Positions 18,364 through 26,342 of a stretch of DNA of 64,000 bases are shown here, in pieces. The translations under genes and the position numbers were made by a program. This stretch comes from Planctomycetaceae bacterium (GTDB taxonomy: Bacteria > Planctomycetota > Planctomycetia > Planctomycetales > Planctomycetaceae): contig JABISG010000096.1 of assembly GCA_018699955.1 (NCBI GenBank), positions 21,979 to 85,978 of the forward strand, in the 5' to 3' direction. The number at the start of each line of letters is the position of its first letter. Within the stretch, counting starts at the first letter, position 1. The notes under the pieces were generated by a model. It had not been told where the DNA came from, ran no database searches, and saw only the letters and a list, made by a program, of their open reading frames with translations.

Positions 18364-19251
18364 ATGAATGCAACTGCCTTTCTTGAAAGTTCCGTTCCAG
18401 GCGTTCCCTTGAAACGCGGCAAAGTTCGCGACATTTACGATTTCGGTGACCGGCTGCTGTTCATCGCGACCGACCGGATCAGCGCTTTCGATTGGATTCT
18501 GCCCAACGGCATCCCCGATAAAGGCCGCATTCTGACCGGCATCAGCGAGATGTGGTTCGACCGCCTCGATGTCCCCAACCATCTGATCAGCATGAACCTG
18601 GATGATGTCCCGCTCCCCGACGGCGTCGATCGTGAACCGCTCGAAGGACGCAGCATGATCGTCCGCAAGACCGAAGTTGTACCGATCGAATGTGTCATCC
18701 GTGGATATATTTGCGGTTCCGGTTGGAAAGACTACCAGAACACAGGCGCCGTCTGTGGGATACCGCTGCCCGAGGGTCTGCAATTGAGTGACCGTCTGGA
18801 CGATCTCATTTTCACCCCGGCAACGAAAGCCGAGTCGGGACACGACGAGAACATTTCGTTCGAGCAGATGTGCGAAGCTGTTGGCGAACCGCTAGCAACA
18901 CAGCTTCGCGATCTCAGCCTCGACATTTACCGTCGCGGTGCCGAGTACGCCCTCTCGCGCGATATGATCATCGCCGACACGAAATTCGAGTTCGGCCAAA
19001 TCGACGGCGAGTTGCTGTTGATCGACGAAGTATTGACGCCCGATAGCTCGCGGTTCTGGCCGGTCGAATCGTACGCACCGGGCGGCAATCAGCCGTCGTA
19101 CGACAAACAGTTTGTCCGCGATTGGCTGGAGACGACATCCTGGGACAAGAACAGCCCGCCGCCGGAACTGCCCGAAGAGATCGTCGCCAAGACGCGCGAA
19201 AAATACGTCGAGGCATACAAGGAACTGGTCGGCAAGGATTTCCCCTGGTAG
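18364..19251 (+). CDS. purC: SAICAR synthetase
   Basis: A 295-residue cytoplasmic enzyme that joins aspartate to CAIR in de novo purine synthesis using ATP. The family features are in order: LKRGKVRDIYDFGDRLLFIATDRISAFD near residue 20 (ATP and substrate lobe), VVPIECVIRGYICGSGWKDYQNTG near 110, and DTKFEFGQIDGELLLIDEVLTPDSSRFWP near 210. The C-terminal extension is as in the longer (about 295-residue) bacterial type. The ATG at 18364 follows the open-frame region starting at 18208, whose N-terminal part does not look like coding sequence. It appears isolated; no other purine gene is adjacent. Confidence 0.95.
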   Translation: MNATAFLESSVPGVPLKRGKVRDIYDFGDRLLFIATDRISAFDWILPNGIPDKGRILTGISEMWFDRLDVPNHLISMNLDDVPLPDGVDREPLEGRSMIVRKTEVVPIECVIRGYICGSGWKDYQNTGAVCGIPLPEGLQLSDRLDDLIFTPATKAESGHDENISFEQMCEAVGEPLATQLRDLSLDIYRRGAEYALSRDMIIADTKFEFGQIDGELLLIDEVLTPDSSRFWPVESYAPGGNQPSYDKQFVRDWLETTSWDKNSPPPELPEEIVAKTREKYVEAYKELVGKDFPW

Positions 19252-19329
19252 CCGCCAGGCCGCGCGTGGATCCGTTCGCTTACCAGCATTTTGCATCAGT
19301 TGCTGTTGGGCTGGGGAATGAGCCAAAAC

Positions 19330-19463
19330 GTCATTCCCGCGCAGGCGGGAATCCAGTGAGTCGGCAAATCACGCAAAACGGCCTGCGACACACCCACTTC
19401 ACCCCAACACGCGACGCATGCTTTTCCGCGAAGCGACTGGATTCCCGCCTGCGCGGGAATGAC
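19330..19463. repeat. Inverted pair of a 27-bp dispersed repeat (VIPAQAGIQ/WIPACAGMT type)
   Basis: Arm 19330-19356 (GTCATTCCCGCGCAGGCGGG...) and arm 19437-19463 are exact reverse complements of each other, separated by 80 bp. A truncated tandem piece (GGGAATGACAGCTCGCG repeated) continues to about 19490. This repeat is widespread in many bacterial phyla and its antisense translation gives the well-known spurious peptides VIPAQAGIQ and HWIPACAGMT. Confidence 0.85.
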
Positions 19464-19489
19464 AGCTCGCGTGGGAATGACAGCTCGCG

Positions 19490-19863
19490 CCGTCGGTGTG
19501 GTCGCAGGTTTCGCGGAACTCACTCGGCTGCTCCGTTCCCAAACTCCTCAACTATTAGCCACCGAAGACTCAACTGGTTGGAGTTTCGTCATCCGGTGTG
19601 ATCTGCAGAAAACCTTGACAGCTCAACGGCTTAAAGTCCTTGATGCAAAAAGCTGTTACCCTTCAGGCTTCTATGGGGGATGTCCCTCCAAGCTGACGGC
19701 TGACAGTAAAAACCGTTGAACGGCAGCAACTCCTTGTTGCGTGTTGGGTGCCGACATCGCATAATCACACGCTGGAGTTTGGTTTTGATTTCGCATCGTT
19801 GACTGCCGTTTTCTGCGGACTCAAATTGATGCGGGACTCAGGCGCTGTGAGAGGAGCGTTGTG
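19490..19863. other. Intergenic region before kinase gene
   Basis: About 370 bases with no recognised gene. A TTGACA-like hexamer occurs at about 19615 but no matching -10 element was identified. The kinase ribosome site GAGGAG is at about 19853. Confidence 0.4.
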
Positions 19864-21474
19864 ATGTCCGATTCAGAAAAAAAACGCGATGCGCCCGAAC
19901 AGGCCGGCGTGTCGCCCGATTCGTCTGCCGAGACGATCCCCGATTCGTCAGAACCTGCGATCAGATCCGACGAAGACAGGCAAGACAAGACGATTATCGC
20001 CAACCACGCAGAGACCGGTGACGACGCTGGCGGCCAATCGAAAAAGCGGACAAACAAATCCGCGACCGGCAAGAAGAAAAAAGTCAGCCGCATTGGCGAC
20101 TTTCAGATTCTCAAGAAGCTCGGCCAGGGCGGAATGGGCGAAGTCTTTCTTGCCAAGCAAATCAGCCTCGACCGCACTGTCGCCGTAAAAACGCTTTCCA
20201 AGGAACTCTCGAAGCGAGAAATCTCGGTGAAGCGGTTTTTGCGCGAAGCCCGCGCGATGGCCCGCATCGATCATCCCAATGCCGTCCGCGTGTATGCCGT
20301 CGATTCCAGCCACGGACTGCACTATGTCGCCATCGAGTACATCGACGGCAAGAGCATGCAGGATTGGCTCGACAAATTGAAGCAGCTCGAAGTCGGCGAT
20401 GCCGTACACGTCATTCTGCGTTGCGGTGAAGCACTGCAGCACGCACACAATTTGCGGATCATCCATCGCGACATCAAACCGGACAACATTCTGCTCACCA
20501 GCAAGGGCGTGGTAAAACTCGCCGACTTCGGACTGGCGAAAGCAATCGACGAAGACCAGTCGATGACGCAAAGCGGAACCGGCATGGGAACGCCGTTGTA
20601 CATGGCGCCCGAGCAGGCGCGTGACGCCAAGCATGTCGACCAGCGCAGCGACGTCTATGCGTTGGGAGTGACGCTGTACCATTTCCTCACCGGAGCCCTG
20701 CCCTTCAGTGGCGGAACCACCATCGAATTATTGATGTCCAAAGAAGAGGGGCGATTTGAGCCGGCCCGAAAATTGAACCGCAATATTCCCGAACGGCTCG
20801 ATCTGATCCTCGACAAAATGCTCGCCAGAAAACCCGAGCAGCGATATTCGAGTTGTGATGAAGTGATGAAGGATCTGTCGTCGCTCGGGCTCGCCAACCC
20901 GTCGCTGAGTTTCATCACCGCTGCCGATAAATTCGTGGTAGCAACCGGCCCCTCGGCGGCGCCGTCCCGAACAGCGCCGACCACCCCGCCCACCAAAGCA
21001 CCGAAGCCGGCTCGCGACTCAAGATCCGCCAAACAGAAATCGTCTCCGTCTGCCGAAATCACCTGGTACGTTCGCCACACGAACGCCAGCGGGCGAATCG
21101 TGCTCACCAGTCTGACAACCTCGAAGGTCATCAAAGGGATTCAGTCGGAAATGTTCGACATGAAGGCCAAGGCCCGCAAGTCGGACAAGGGCGAGTTTCT
21201 GCCGCTCTCGCAGTTTCCGGAATTTGAAACGGCGATGAAGAACCGGCTGGTCAAAGCCAAAGCCAACGCCCGCCAGCACAACATGAAGGAAGTGTACGCC
21301 GACGTCGAAAAGCAGATGCAGCGACAGAAAATCTGGCGATGGATTCGGCCAAAATTCGACGGCGTGATGGGGTTGGTCAGTTTTGTTGCGTTGCTGGGAA
21401 TCCTTGGCGGCGTACTTTACGGCCTGTTCATCTATGGCGACGATCTCATTGCCTGGGTGAAAAGCCTGTTTTAG
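19864..21474 (+). CDS. Membrane-anchored Ser/Thr protein kinase with GYF-like domain
   Basis: A 536-residue Hanks-type kinase. Motifs in order: glycine loop GQGGMGEV (87-94), Lys109 in VAVK, catalytic HRDIKPDN (201-208, Asp203), DFG (221-223) and GTPLYMAPEQ activation-segment end. Residues 1-75 are charged and disordered, containing many Ser/Thr that could be phosphorylated. About 390-465 holds a Trp-rich ITWYVRHTNASGRI module resembling GYF_2-type domains, joined by a Pro/Thr-rich linker. The last 35 residues contain one membrane helix (VMGLVSFVALLGILGGVLYGLFI), so the kinase sits in the membrane with its kinase domain cytoplasmic. No extracellular sensor (PASTA or TPR) is present. The ATG at 19864 has GAGGAG at suitable spacing; GTG three bases earlier is less likely. 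Confidence 0.85.
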   Translation: MSDSEKKRDAPEQAGVSPDSSAETIPDSSEPAIRSDEDRQDKTIIANHAETGDDAGGQSKKRTNKSATGKKKKVSRIGDFQILKKLGQGGMGEVFLAKQISLDRTVAVKTLSKELSKREISVKRFLREARAMARIDHPNAVRVYAVDSSHGLHYVAIEYIDGKSMQDWLDKLKQLEVGDAVHVILRCGEALQHAHNLRIIHRDIKPDNILLTSKGVVKLADFGLAKAIDEDQSMTQSGTGMGTPLYMAPEQARDAKHVDQRSDVYALGVTLYHFLTGALPFSGGTTIELLMSKEEGRFEPARKLNRNIPERLDLILDKMLARKPEQRYSSCDEVMKDLSSLGLANPSLSFITAADKFVVATGPSAAPSRTAPTTPPTKAPKPARDSRSAKQKSSPSAEITWYVRHTNASGRIVLTSLTTSKVIKGIQSEMFDMKAKARKSDKGEFLPLSQFPEFETAMKNRLVKAKANARQHNMKEVYADVEKQMQRQKIWRWIRPKFDGVMGLVSFVALLGILGGVLYGLFIYGDDLIAWVKSLF

Positions 21475-21526
21475 TCCGGCTGAAATCTCGGCACAGCCTT
21501 TGCTCACAAAGAAATGCACGAAGCCG

Positions 21527-21895
21527 TCAATCGCCCGGCAGCGGCTCAATCGTCACGCCCAACGGAAACGTGACCGATTGCTCGGCATAGAAATCAGTGC
21601 CGAAGCCACGGATCTGATCGCGTTTGAGTTCCGCGACTTCCAGAGCGCCGGTCCATACGTGGGCTTTTCCCGTGGAGTCCGCCTGCTCCGCCAACAGGTA
21701 AGCGCTGGCGCGCGAATGCCCGCAAACACGCTGCAGCACCTCGATGACGTATTCAAACGTGTGCCGTTCGTCATTGTGAACGATGACGGTGTACGGCGGC
21801 TGCCGCTTCGGCTTGGACTTCGAGTCGGTTTTCTGTTTCTTATCCGTCGCCGGCGTGGCAACGTCCGGCTCGATGACCGAAGTCGAATCACTCAT
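21527..21895 (-). CDS. clpS: ClpS-type protease adaptor
   Basis: A 122-residue adaptor that binds N-degron substrates and delivers them to ClpAP. After a disordered Lys/Ser-rich N terminus, the fold starts at PPYTVIVHNDERHTFEYVIEVLQRVCG and continues with the helical EQADSTGKAHVWTGALEVAELKRDQIRG region typical of ClpS. The usual hydrophobic pocket and the segment NDERHTF are present. GAGGAG lies 9 bases upstream of the ATG. Neighbours are the kinase (convergent) and parA (same strand, but separated by 92 bp). clpA is not nearby. Confidence 0.8.
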   Translation of the reverse strand: MSDSTSVIEPDVATPATDKKQKTDSKSKPKRQPPYTVIVHNDERHTFEYVIEVLQRVCGHSRASAYLLAEQADSTGKAHVWTGALEVAELKRDQIRGFGTDFYAEQSVTFPLGVTIEPLPGD

Positions 21896-21987
21896 GGAAC
21901 TGCTCCTCGCACAAAAGTTACGAATTCATCGTAACATTCGGCGCACAATCCGCCAGTGGAAAGTTCAGAGAAGCCAATCAAGCAGAG

Positions 21988-22812
21988 TCACGCCGCCTGT
22001 CGCAACGGCTGTGAGTTTTGCTCTTCGCACGCGATCACTTCTTCGACCAGCGCGGTGTAATCGACTGCTCCCGCGCACTTGGGCGCGTAGTCGAAAATCG
22101 ACTGCGCAAAACTCGGCGCTTCGGCCAGTTTGATATTCCGACGAATGCGACTGTCGAACACTTGCGCATTACCCCACGGTGTGTCGGCGTCGCTTTGATC
22201 CAGAAAGGACCGCAAATCGTCGGTGACGTCGGCCGCCAGACGGGTGCCGGTTTCGAACAAACACAGGGCAATCCCGGTGACGCGGAGATCACGGTTCAAT
22301 CGCCGCGTGACGAGCGCTGTTGTTTCGAGCAGTTTCGAGAGTCCCTGCAAAGCGAAGAAATGTGGCTGCAGCGGGATGAGAACTTCGCGGGCCGCCGTCA
22401 GCGCGTTGATTGTCAGCACGCCGAGTGACGGCGGGCAGTCGAAGAGGATGTAATCAAACGGGAAGTTGGCCACCGACGCATCGATCGCTTCACGAAGCAC
22501 AATCTCGCGGTTGGATGCATCCACCAGTTCCAACTCAGTTGCCGCCAAATCAAGATCCGATGGAGCGACCCACAAATTGGGGGCCGCCATTTGCCTGACG
22601 TCATCCAATATTTTTGTGCCGGAGAAGACCTGATACATCGTCGGGGTGCCGCCGAGCGCTTCCACTCCCAGATGCAATGAAGCATGCCCCTGCGGATCGA
22701 GATCGATGAGACAGACGCTACGCCCCTGACGGGCCAACCCGGCCGCCAGATTGACGGTGGTGGTGGTCTTGCCCACGCCACCCTTCTGATTCATCACGGC
22801 AATTCGACGCAT
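21988..22812 (-). CDS. ParA-family ATPase
   Basis: A 274-residue deviant-Walker ATPase. The Walker A motif [10 protein letters not shown] starts at residue 10, the switch region includes [13 protein letters not shown], and [11 protein letters not shown] gives Walker B. The family (ParA/Soj/MinD) moves DNA or protein cargo on the nucleoid or membrane. No parB-like gene or gidB cluster lies alongside, so it may be an orphan positioning ATPase rather than the chromosomal Soj. Ribosome site GGGGAAGG precedes the ATG. The C-terminal residues are short and charged. Confidence 0.85.
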   Translation of the reverse strand: MRRIAVMNQKGGVGKTTTTVNLAAGLARQGRSVCLIDLDPQGHASLHLGVEALGGTPTMYQVFSGTKILDDVRQMAAPNLWVAPSDLDLAATELELVDASNREIVLREAIDASVANFPFDYILFDCPPSLGVLTINALTAAREVLIPLQPHFFALQGLSKLLETTALVTRRLNRDLRVTGIALCLFETGTRLAADVTDDLRSFLDQSDADTPWGNAQVFDSRIRRNIKLAEAPSFAQSIFDYAPKCAGAVDYTALVEEVIACEEQNSQPLRQAA

Positions 22813-22979
22813 CGGGAATCCTTCCCCGGGAACGCTGTATTAAGAACAACAACAACGCGCGGTATCGCGCGGGAGCGGAGTATATCGGCAGCCGCAAAAC
22901 GGCGAAAGACGAGTTATGCGACGGCGGAACGTTCAGCGATCAAACAGGTTGCAGCATCGCGCGAGGCGGTGCCCCGTCG

Positions 22980-23360
22980 CTAAACGGGGCGGTCGGTGGC
23001 GATTGTTGTTGCGATATGGAGCAGGCGGGTCAGCGCATCGACACAGGCGTCCATTGAGATGACCGCCTGCTGGAAGTTGGTGTGCGCGGACGCGGCAGGT
23101 GCGTCTTGCCGAAACTGTTCGGCGGCGGCTCGGAGTTTGCCGATTTTCTTTGTCAGCATTTTCAGGTAGGCTGCCGGGTCGTCCACACGTGTTTCCAACG
23201 CACGGGCCGTGTCGAAGACTGCACGCGCGAGATGCATCAACTCGGGGAAATCTTCAGCTTCGTCACTGTGCTTGACGAACGTCCGCACCATCCACGCATG
23301 CGCCATGATTGTCTGGCAGCGATCAACGATTTCTGCGGGAGTGATGTCGGAATCTGTCAT
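22980..23360 (-). CDS. Hypothetical small helical protein
   Basis: A 126-residue protein with no signal peptide or membrane segment. It is predicted to be almost all alpha-helical (amphipathic heptads through LMHLARAVFDTARALETRV and KMLTKKIGKLRAAAEQF), possibly a coiled coil. I do not recognise the family. It starts at the ATG at 23360 and sits 53 bp upstream in position of the oxidoreductase gene stop, same strand, so they may be co-transcribed. Confidence 0.55.
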   Translation of the reverse strand: MTDSDITPAEIVDRCQTIMAHAWMVRTFVKHSDEAEDFPELMHLARAVFDTARALETRVDDPAAYLKMLTKKIGKLRAAAEQFRQDAPAASAHTNFQQAVISMDACVDALTRLLHIATTIATDRPV

Positions 23361-23413
23361 GTGATCCGAGGGGTCACGGCGGGCAAGCCCGCCGAACGAT
23401 TCTTATCTCGGAT

Positions 23414-24721
23414 TCAAACGAACTTCGTCACGCCGGGAATGGCCACTTGCGGCGTTTCCAATGCGCCCCATTCGTAGGCGGGCGGTGTCAGGTCGAGCTT
23501 GGAATTCATGCAGTCTTCCCAGGTCAACGTCTTACCCGTGTAGGCCGTCATGCGACCGGCGATGGCCAGCATGCTGCTCATCGACATGTAATGACCGTTG
23601 TTGATCGGATTGCCCGAGCGGATGGCCGCGAACAACTCGTCATGTTCCACCTGATACATGTTGCTGCTCGGCCCCCGGTATCGCCATTTGTCTTCGCCTT
23701 CAATCGACGTCCGCGCACTGGCGATGCTGCAGGTTCCCTTGCTGCCGAAATAGTGGTCGGTCACATCGACGTTGCAGCCGCGGAAGTGGCGGCAGCGAGC
23801 AAACGCCTTCACGCCGTTGGCGTACTCGTAGACGATGGAGAAATGGTCGTAGACGTTGCCGTACTTTGGATCGGACCGCTGAATGCGCCCGCCGGAGCCG
23901 CTGATTTTGACCGGCGTTTCGTCGTGCATGACCCATGCGATTTTGTCGAGGCTGTGAATGTGTTGCTCGACGTTGAAATCGCCCGACAGCCAAGTGTAGT
24001 AGTACCAGTTGCGCATCTGGTATTCCATCTCGTTAGAGCATTGCTCCCGCGTACGGCGGGGATCCCACACACCGCCCGAGTTGTAACTGCACTGCAGAGC
24101 CGTGATGTCGCCGATTTGACCGTCGTGGACTCGAGCGATCGTCTCCTTGATGGCGGGGTGGTAACGCCAACAGAGGCCGGAAACGAGCGACAGGTTTTTC
24201 TTTTTTGCCAGTTCGGCGGTTTCGAGAACCGAGCGAATTCCGGCTGCGTCGACGGCGACCGGCTTCTCGCAGAAGACGTGCTTCCCCGCTTCGACGGCGG
24301 CCTTCAAATGAATCGGGCGGAAGTGCGGTGGAGTCGTCAGCAGAACAACGTCCGACGCGGCGATGACATCTTTGTAAGCGTCGAAACCGACGAACTTGTG
24401 TTCTTCATCAACCTGCACGCGATCGCCGTGCGATCCGCGCAAACTTTTGAGGCTGGTTTCCAAGCGGTCTCCGAATGCGTCGGCCACCGCAACCAGCCGG
24501 GTGTTCTTGTCGGCATTGAGTGCTTGCGAAGCCGCCCCGGTTCCGCGTCCACCACAACCAATCAAACCGACTCGCAAAATATCACTGCCGGCGGCATGCA
24601 CGGCCGACGTCAATCCGAGATTGGCGGCAATTGCTCCGGCTGCAACCGAAGCGGTGCCGGCTCTGAGGAACTCGCGGCGAGAGGACTTCACGGGGGTTAC
24701 GTCTGTGGAACGCTTGGTCAT
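23414..24721 (-). CDS. Tat-exported Gfo/Idh/MocA oxidoreductase
   Basis: A 435-residue protein. The N terminus has a twin-arginine signal (SRREFLRAG followed by an Ala-rich hydrophobic stretch), so it is exported folded. Residues about 50-170 form a Rossmann domain with VGLIGCGGRGTGAA (the GxGxxG), and the active-site motif is KHVFCEKPVAVD. The C-terminal domain has WYYYTWLSGDFNVEQHIHSLDKIAWVMHDE, matching planctomycete family members. The start at 24721 has a GGAGAG ribosome site at 7 bases; an ATG 15 bases earlier lacks one. A role in periplasmic sugar or polyol oxidation is inferred. Confidence 0.85.
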   Translation of the reverse strand: MTKRSTDVTPVKSSRREFLRAGTASVAAGAIAANLGLTSAVHAAGSDILRVGLIGCGGRGTGAASQALNADKNTRLVAVADAFGDRLETSLKSLRGSHGDRVQVDEEHKFVGFDAYKDVIAASDVVLLTTPPHFRPIHLKAAVEAGKHVFCEKPVAVDAAGIRSVLETAELAKKKNLSLVSGLCWRYHPAIKETIARVHDGQIGDITALQCSYNSGGVWDPRRTREQCSNEMEYQMRNWYYYTWLSGDFNVEQHIHSLDKIAWVMHDETPVKISGSGGRIQRSDPKYGNVYDHFSIVYEYANGVKAFARCRHFRGCNVDVTDHYFGSKGTCSIASARTSIEGEDKWRYRGPSSNMYQVEHDELFAAIRSGNPINNGHYMSMSSMLAIAGRMTAYTGKTLTWEDCMNSKLDLTPPAYEWGALETPQVAIPGVTKFV

Positions 24722-25013
24722 GAGATCACTCTCCATGCTGTACGAATGAGGTGTGCGAATGAACCAGTTGGCTAACTGCCGGGGCGGGAGCCTTCAGCCC
24801 GCTGGGTGAATATCATAACAGAAATCTGCGGCTGTTTGCGACATCGAATGGGAATGCGACTCATTGCCGTCGGTTTGACCGGCGGTTAGGATGGATACGC
24901 GACCTTCGCCTGCATTCGTGCGAACGCCGGGCAATTGCAGTGTCGTCCACCGTGTGCAAAAACAATTCTCCGTCAGTTTTTCTCATCCAGCCTGTAGGTA
25001 ACCGGAGCAAAGC

Positions 25014-25934
25014 ATGTCTGATGAACTCACACGCCGTCGATTTCTGGAAACAACGGGCAGCATCGCAGCGGCAGCAACGGTGAGCGGCCTCAATGCCAAC
25101 AGCAGCCGTGCGGCCGATGCGAAACCGGCGGCACATGGGCTTCGCAAGGCGTTGAAATACACCATGATCGCCGGCAAGGGTTCGGTTATGGACAAGTTCA
25201 GAAATGCCAAGGCGGCCGGCTTTGAAGGGGTCGACATCAACGTGCGGCTCGACCACGACGAAGTCAACAAAGCGCAGGATCTCACGAAACTGAAAGTGCA
25301 CGGGGTTGTGGCATACGACCACTGGAGCAAACCACTTTCGCATCCCGATGCCGCGATCCGGAAGACGAGCCTGGAAAGTTTGCAGGGCGCGATTCGTGAC
25401 GCGAAAGCGTATGGCGGCACAACGGTGTTGCTGGTTCCGGCCGTCGTCAACAAGGACATTTCTTACGCCGACGCCTACAAGCGGTCGCAGGCCGAAATTC
25501 GCAAGGCATTGCCGTTGGCCGGAGAGTTGGGCATCCGAATCCTGTTCGAGAACGTCTGGAATAACTTCCTGCTCAGCCCGGTGGAAATGGCGCGGTACAT
25601 CGACGAATTCGACAGCAAATTGGTCGGTGCGTATTTCGACGTCGGCAACGTCGTCCGTTTCGGTTGGCCCGAACATTGGATTCAGGCGCTCGGCAGCCGC
25701 ATTGGTAAACTCGACATCAAAGAGTACAGCCGCAAGCTGCAGCACTCCAAAGGTCCGGGAGCCGGTTTTCGCGTGAAGTTGGGCGACGGGGACTGCGATT
25801 GGCCGGCGGTCATGCAGTCATTGGCCGACATCGGCTTCAAAGGCTGGGCAACAGCCGAGGTGGGCGGCGGAGGAGAAGCGCGACTGGCCGACATCTCACA
25901 ACGAATGGACCGCATCTTTGCAAGTTCGACATAG
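25014..25934 (+). CDS. Tat-exported sugar phosphate isomerase/epimerase-like protein
   Basis: A 306-residue protein with a twin-arginine signal (TRRRFLETTG plus an Ala-rich stretch, cleavage near residue 33). The mature part is a xylose-isomerase-like TIM barrel: VPAVVNKDISYADAYKRSQ, then ILFENVWNNFLLSP (Glu ligand), then GAYFDVGNVVRFGWPEHWI (Asp and His ligands). Divalent metal binding is likely. The divergent upstream oxidoreductase suggests a shared sugar pathway in the cell envelope. Substrate not determinable. Confidence 0.8.
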   Translation: MSDELTRRRFLETTGSIAAAATVSGLNANSSRAADAKPAAHGLRKALKYTMIAGKGSVMDKFRNAKAAGFEGVDINVRLDHDEVNKAQDLTKLKVHGVVAYDHWSKPLSHPDAAIRKTSLESLQGAIRDAKAYGGTTVLLVPAVVNKDISYADAYKRSQAEIRKALPLAGELGIRILFENVWNNFLLSPVEMARYIDEFDSKLVGAYFDVGNVVRFGWPEHWIQALGSRIGKLDIKEYSRKLQHSKGPGAGFRVKLGDGDCDWPAVMQSLADIGFKGWATAEVGGGGEARLADISQRMDRIFASST

Positions 25935-26040
25935 CAAACCGCCACGGCACCTTGCGTCAGATTGAGATGCCAAGAAAAGCGCGTCACAGCGTTTTCCCTA
26001 TGACCGGCTGCGCTGGGTGACTACCATACACGCACTATGA

Positions 26041-26208
26041 CCGGTGGGTCGCACAAGAATGTTCGCAGTCACCTTGATTGGTGATTCCGGACGCTGCGGG
26101 GTTACCCCGCGGAAGAAGCGTTGTTCGACATTCGCCGCGACAATGTCCTTCGGTTAAGAGCTTTAACCGACGGACATTCGCCACAGGATCGGTTGTGCGA
26201 CCCGCCGG
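26041..26208 (+). ncRNA. Candidate retron-type msr-msd RNA with complementary ends
   Basis: The 168-nt segment begins and ends with a 16-nt complementary pair: 26041-26056 (CCGGTGGGTCGCACAA) and 26193-26208 (TTGTGCGACCCGCCGG), 15 Watson-Crick pairs and one G.U. This fits the a1/a2 arms of a retron. Inside, a short hairpin TCACC/GGTGA lies near 26070, a GCGGGG-TTA-CCCCGC hairpin near 26096-26110, and a 16-bp stem with one mismatch at 26142-26157/26163-26178 with a 5-nt loop, extendable by 3 bp across a bulge. Position is right: retron RNAs usually precede the reverse transcriptase gene, which starts 134 nt downstream. The branching guanosine would be the G directly after arm 1. Alternative: a MITE-like element with 16-bp inverted ends, for which no target-site duplication was seen. 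Boundaries are inferred from base pairing only. Confidence 0.5.
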
Positions 26209-26245
26209 GCATGGTTTTCTCGTTTTGAGCGACCGATTGCTCAGG

Positions 26246-26303
26246 TTCTGGTTAGCCGCGACTCGAAGAGGAGCGCTCCTCTTCGAGTCGCGGCTAACCA
26301 GAA
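26246..26303. repeat. 58-bp perfect palindrome upstream of reverse transcriptase gene
   Basis: The two 29-bp arms (26246-26274 and 26275-26303; TTCTGGTTAGCCGCGACTCG... on the left) are exact reverse complements with no spacer, centred at AGCGCT. It is 39 bp before the reverse transcriptase ATG. It could form a cruciform in DNA or a strong RNA hairpin. Its inner part contains GGTTAGCCGCGAC, also found once at 37794-37806, which suggests a dispersed element, but its position next to the retron-like gene makes a link to msd possible. Confidence 0.85.
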
Positions 26304-26342
26304 TCGCTCTTTCCTTCTCAACGCGTGACCGACGCCGACACT

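Noticed and set aside
18097..18843. Antisense frame overlapping purC
   Set aside because: purC on the sense strand has full family motifs.
19296..19523. Frame encoding VIPAQAGIQ and WIPACAGMT peptides
   Set aside because: It is a known artefact of a dispersed repeat, not a gene.
24861..25745. Long antisense frame opposite the sugar isomerase gene
   Set aside because: The sense strand carries a clear Tat signal and barrel motifs; the antisense product has no recognisable pattern.
26041..26208. MITE with inverted ends
   Set aside because: No flanking target duplication and position before a retron-type polymerase; kept as a lower-ranked alternative only.
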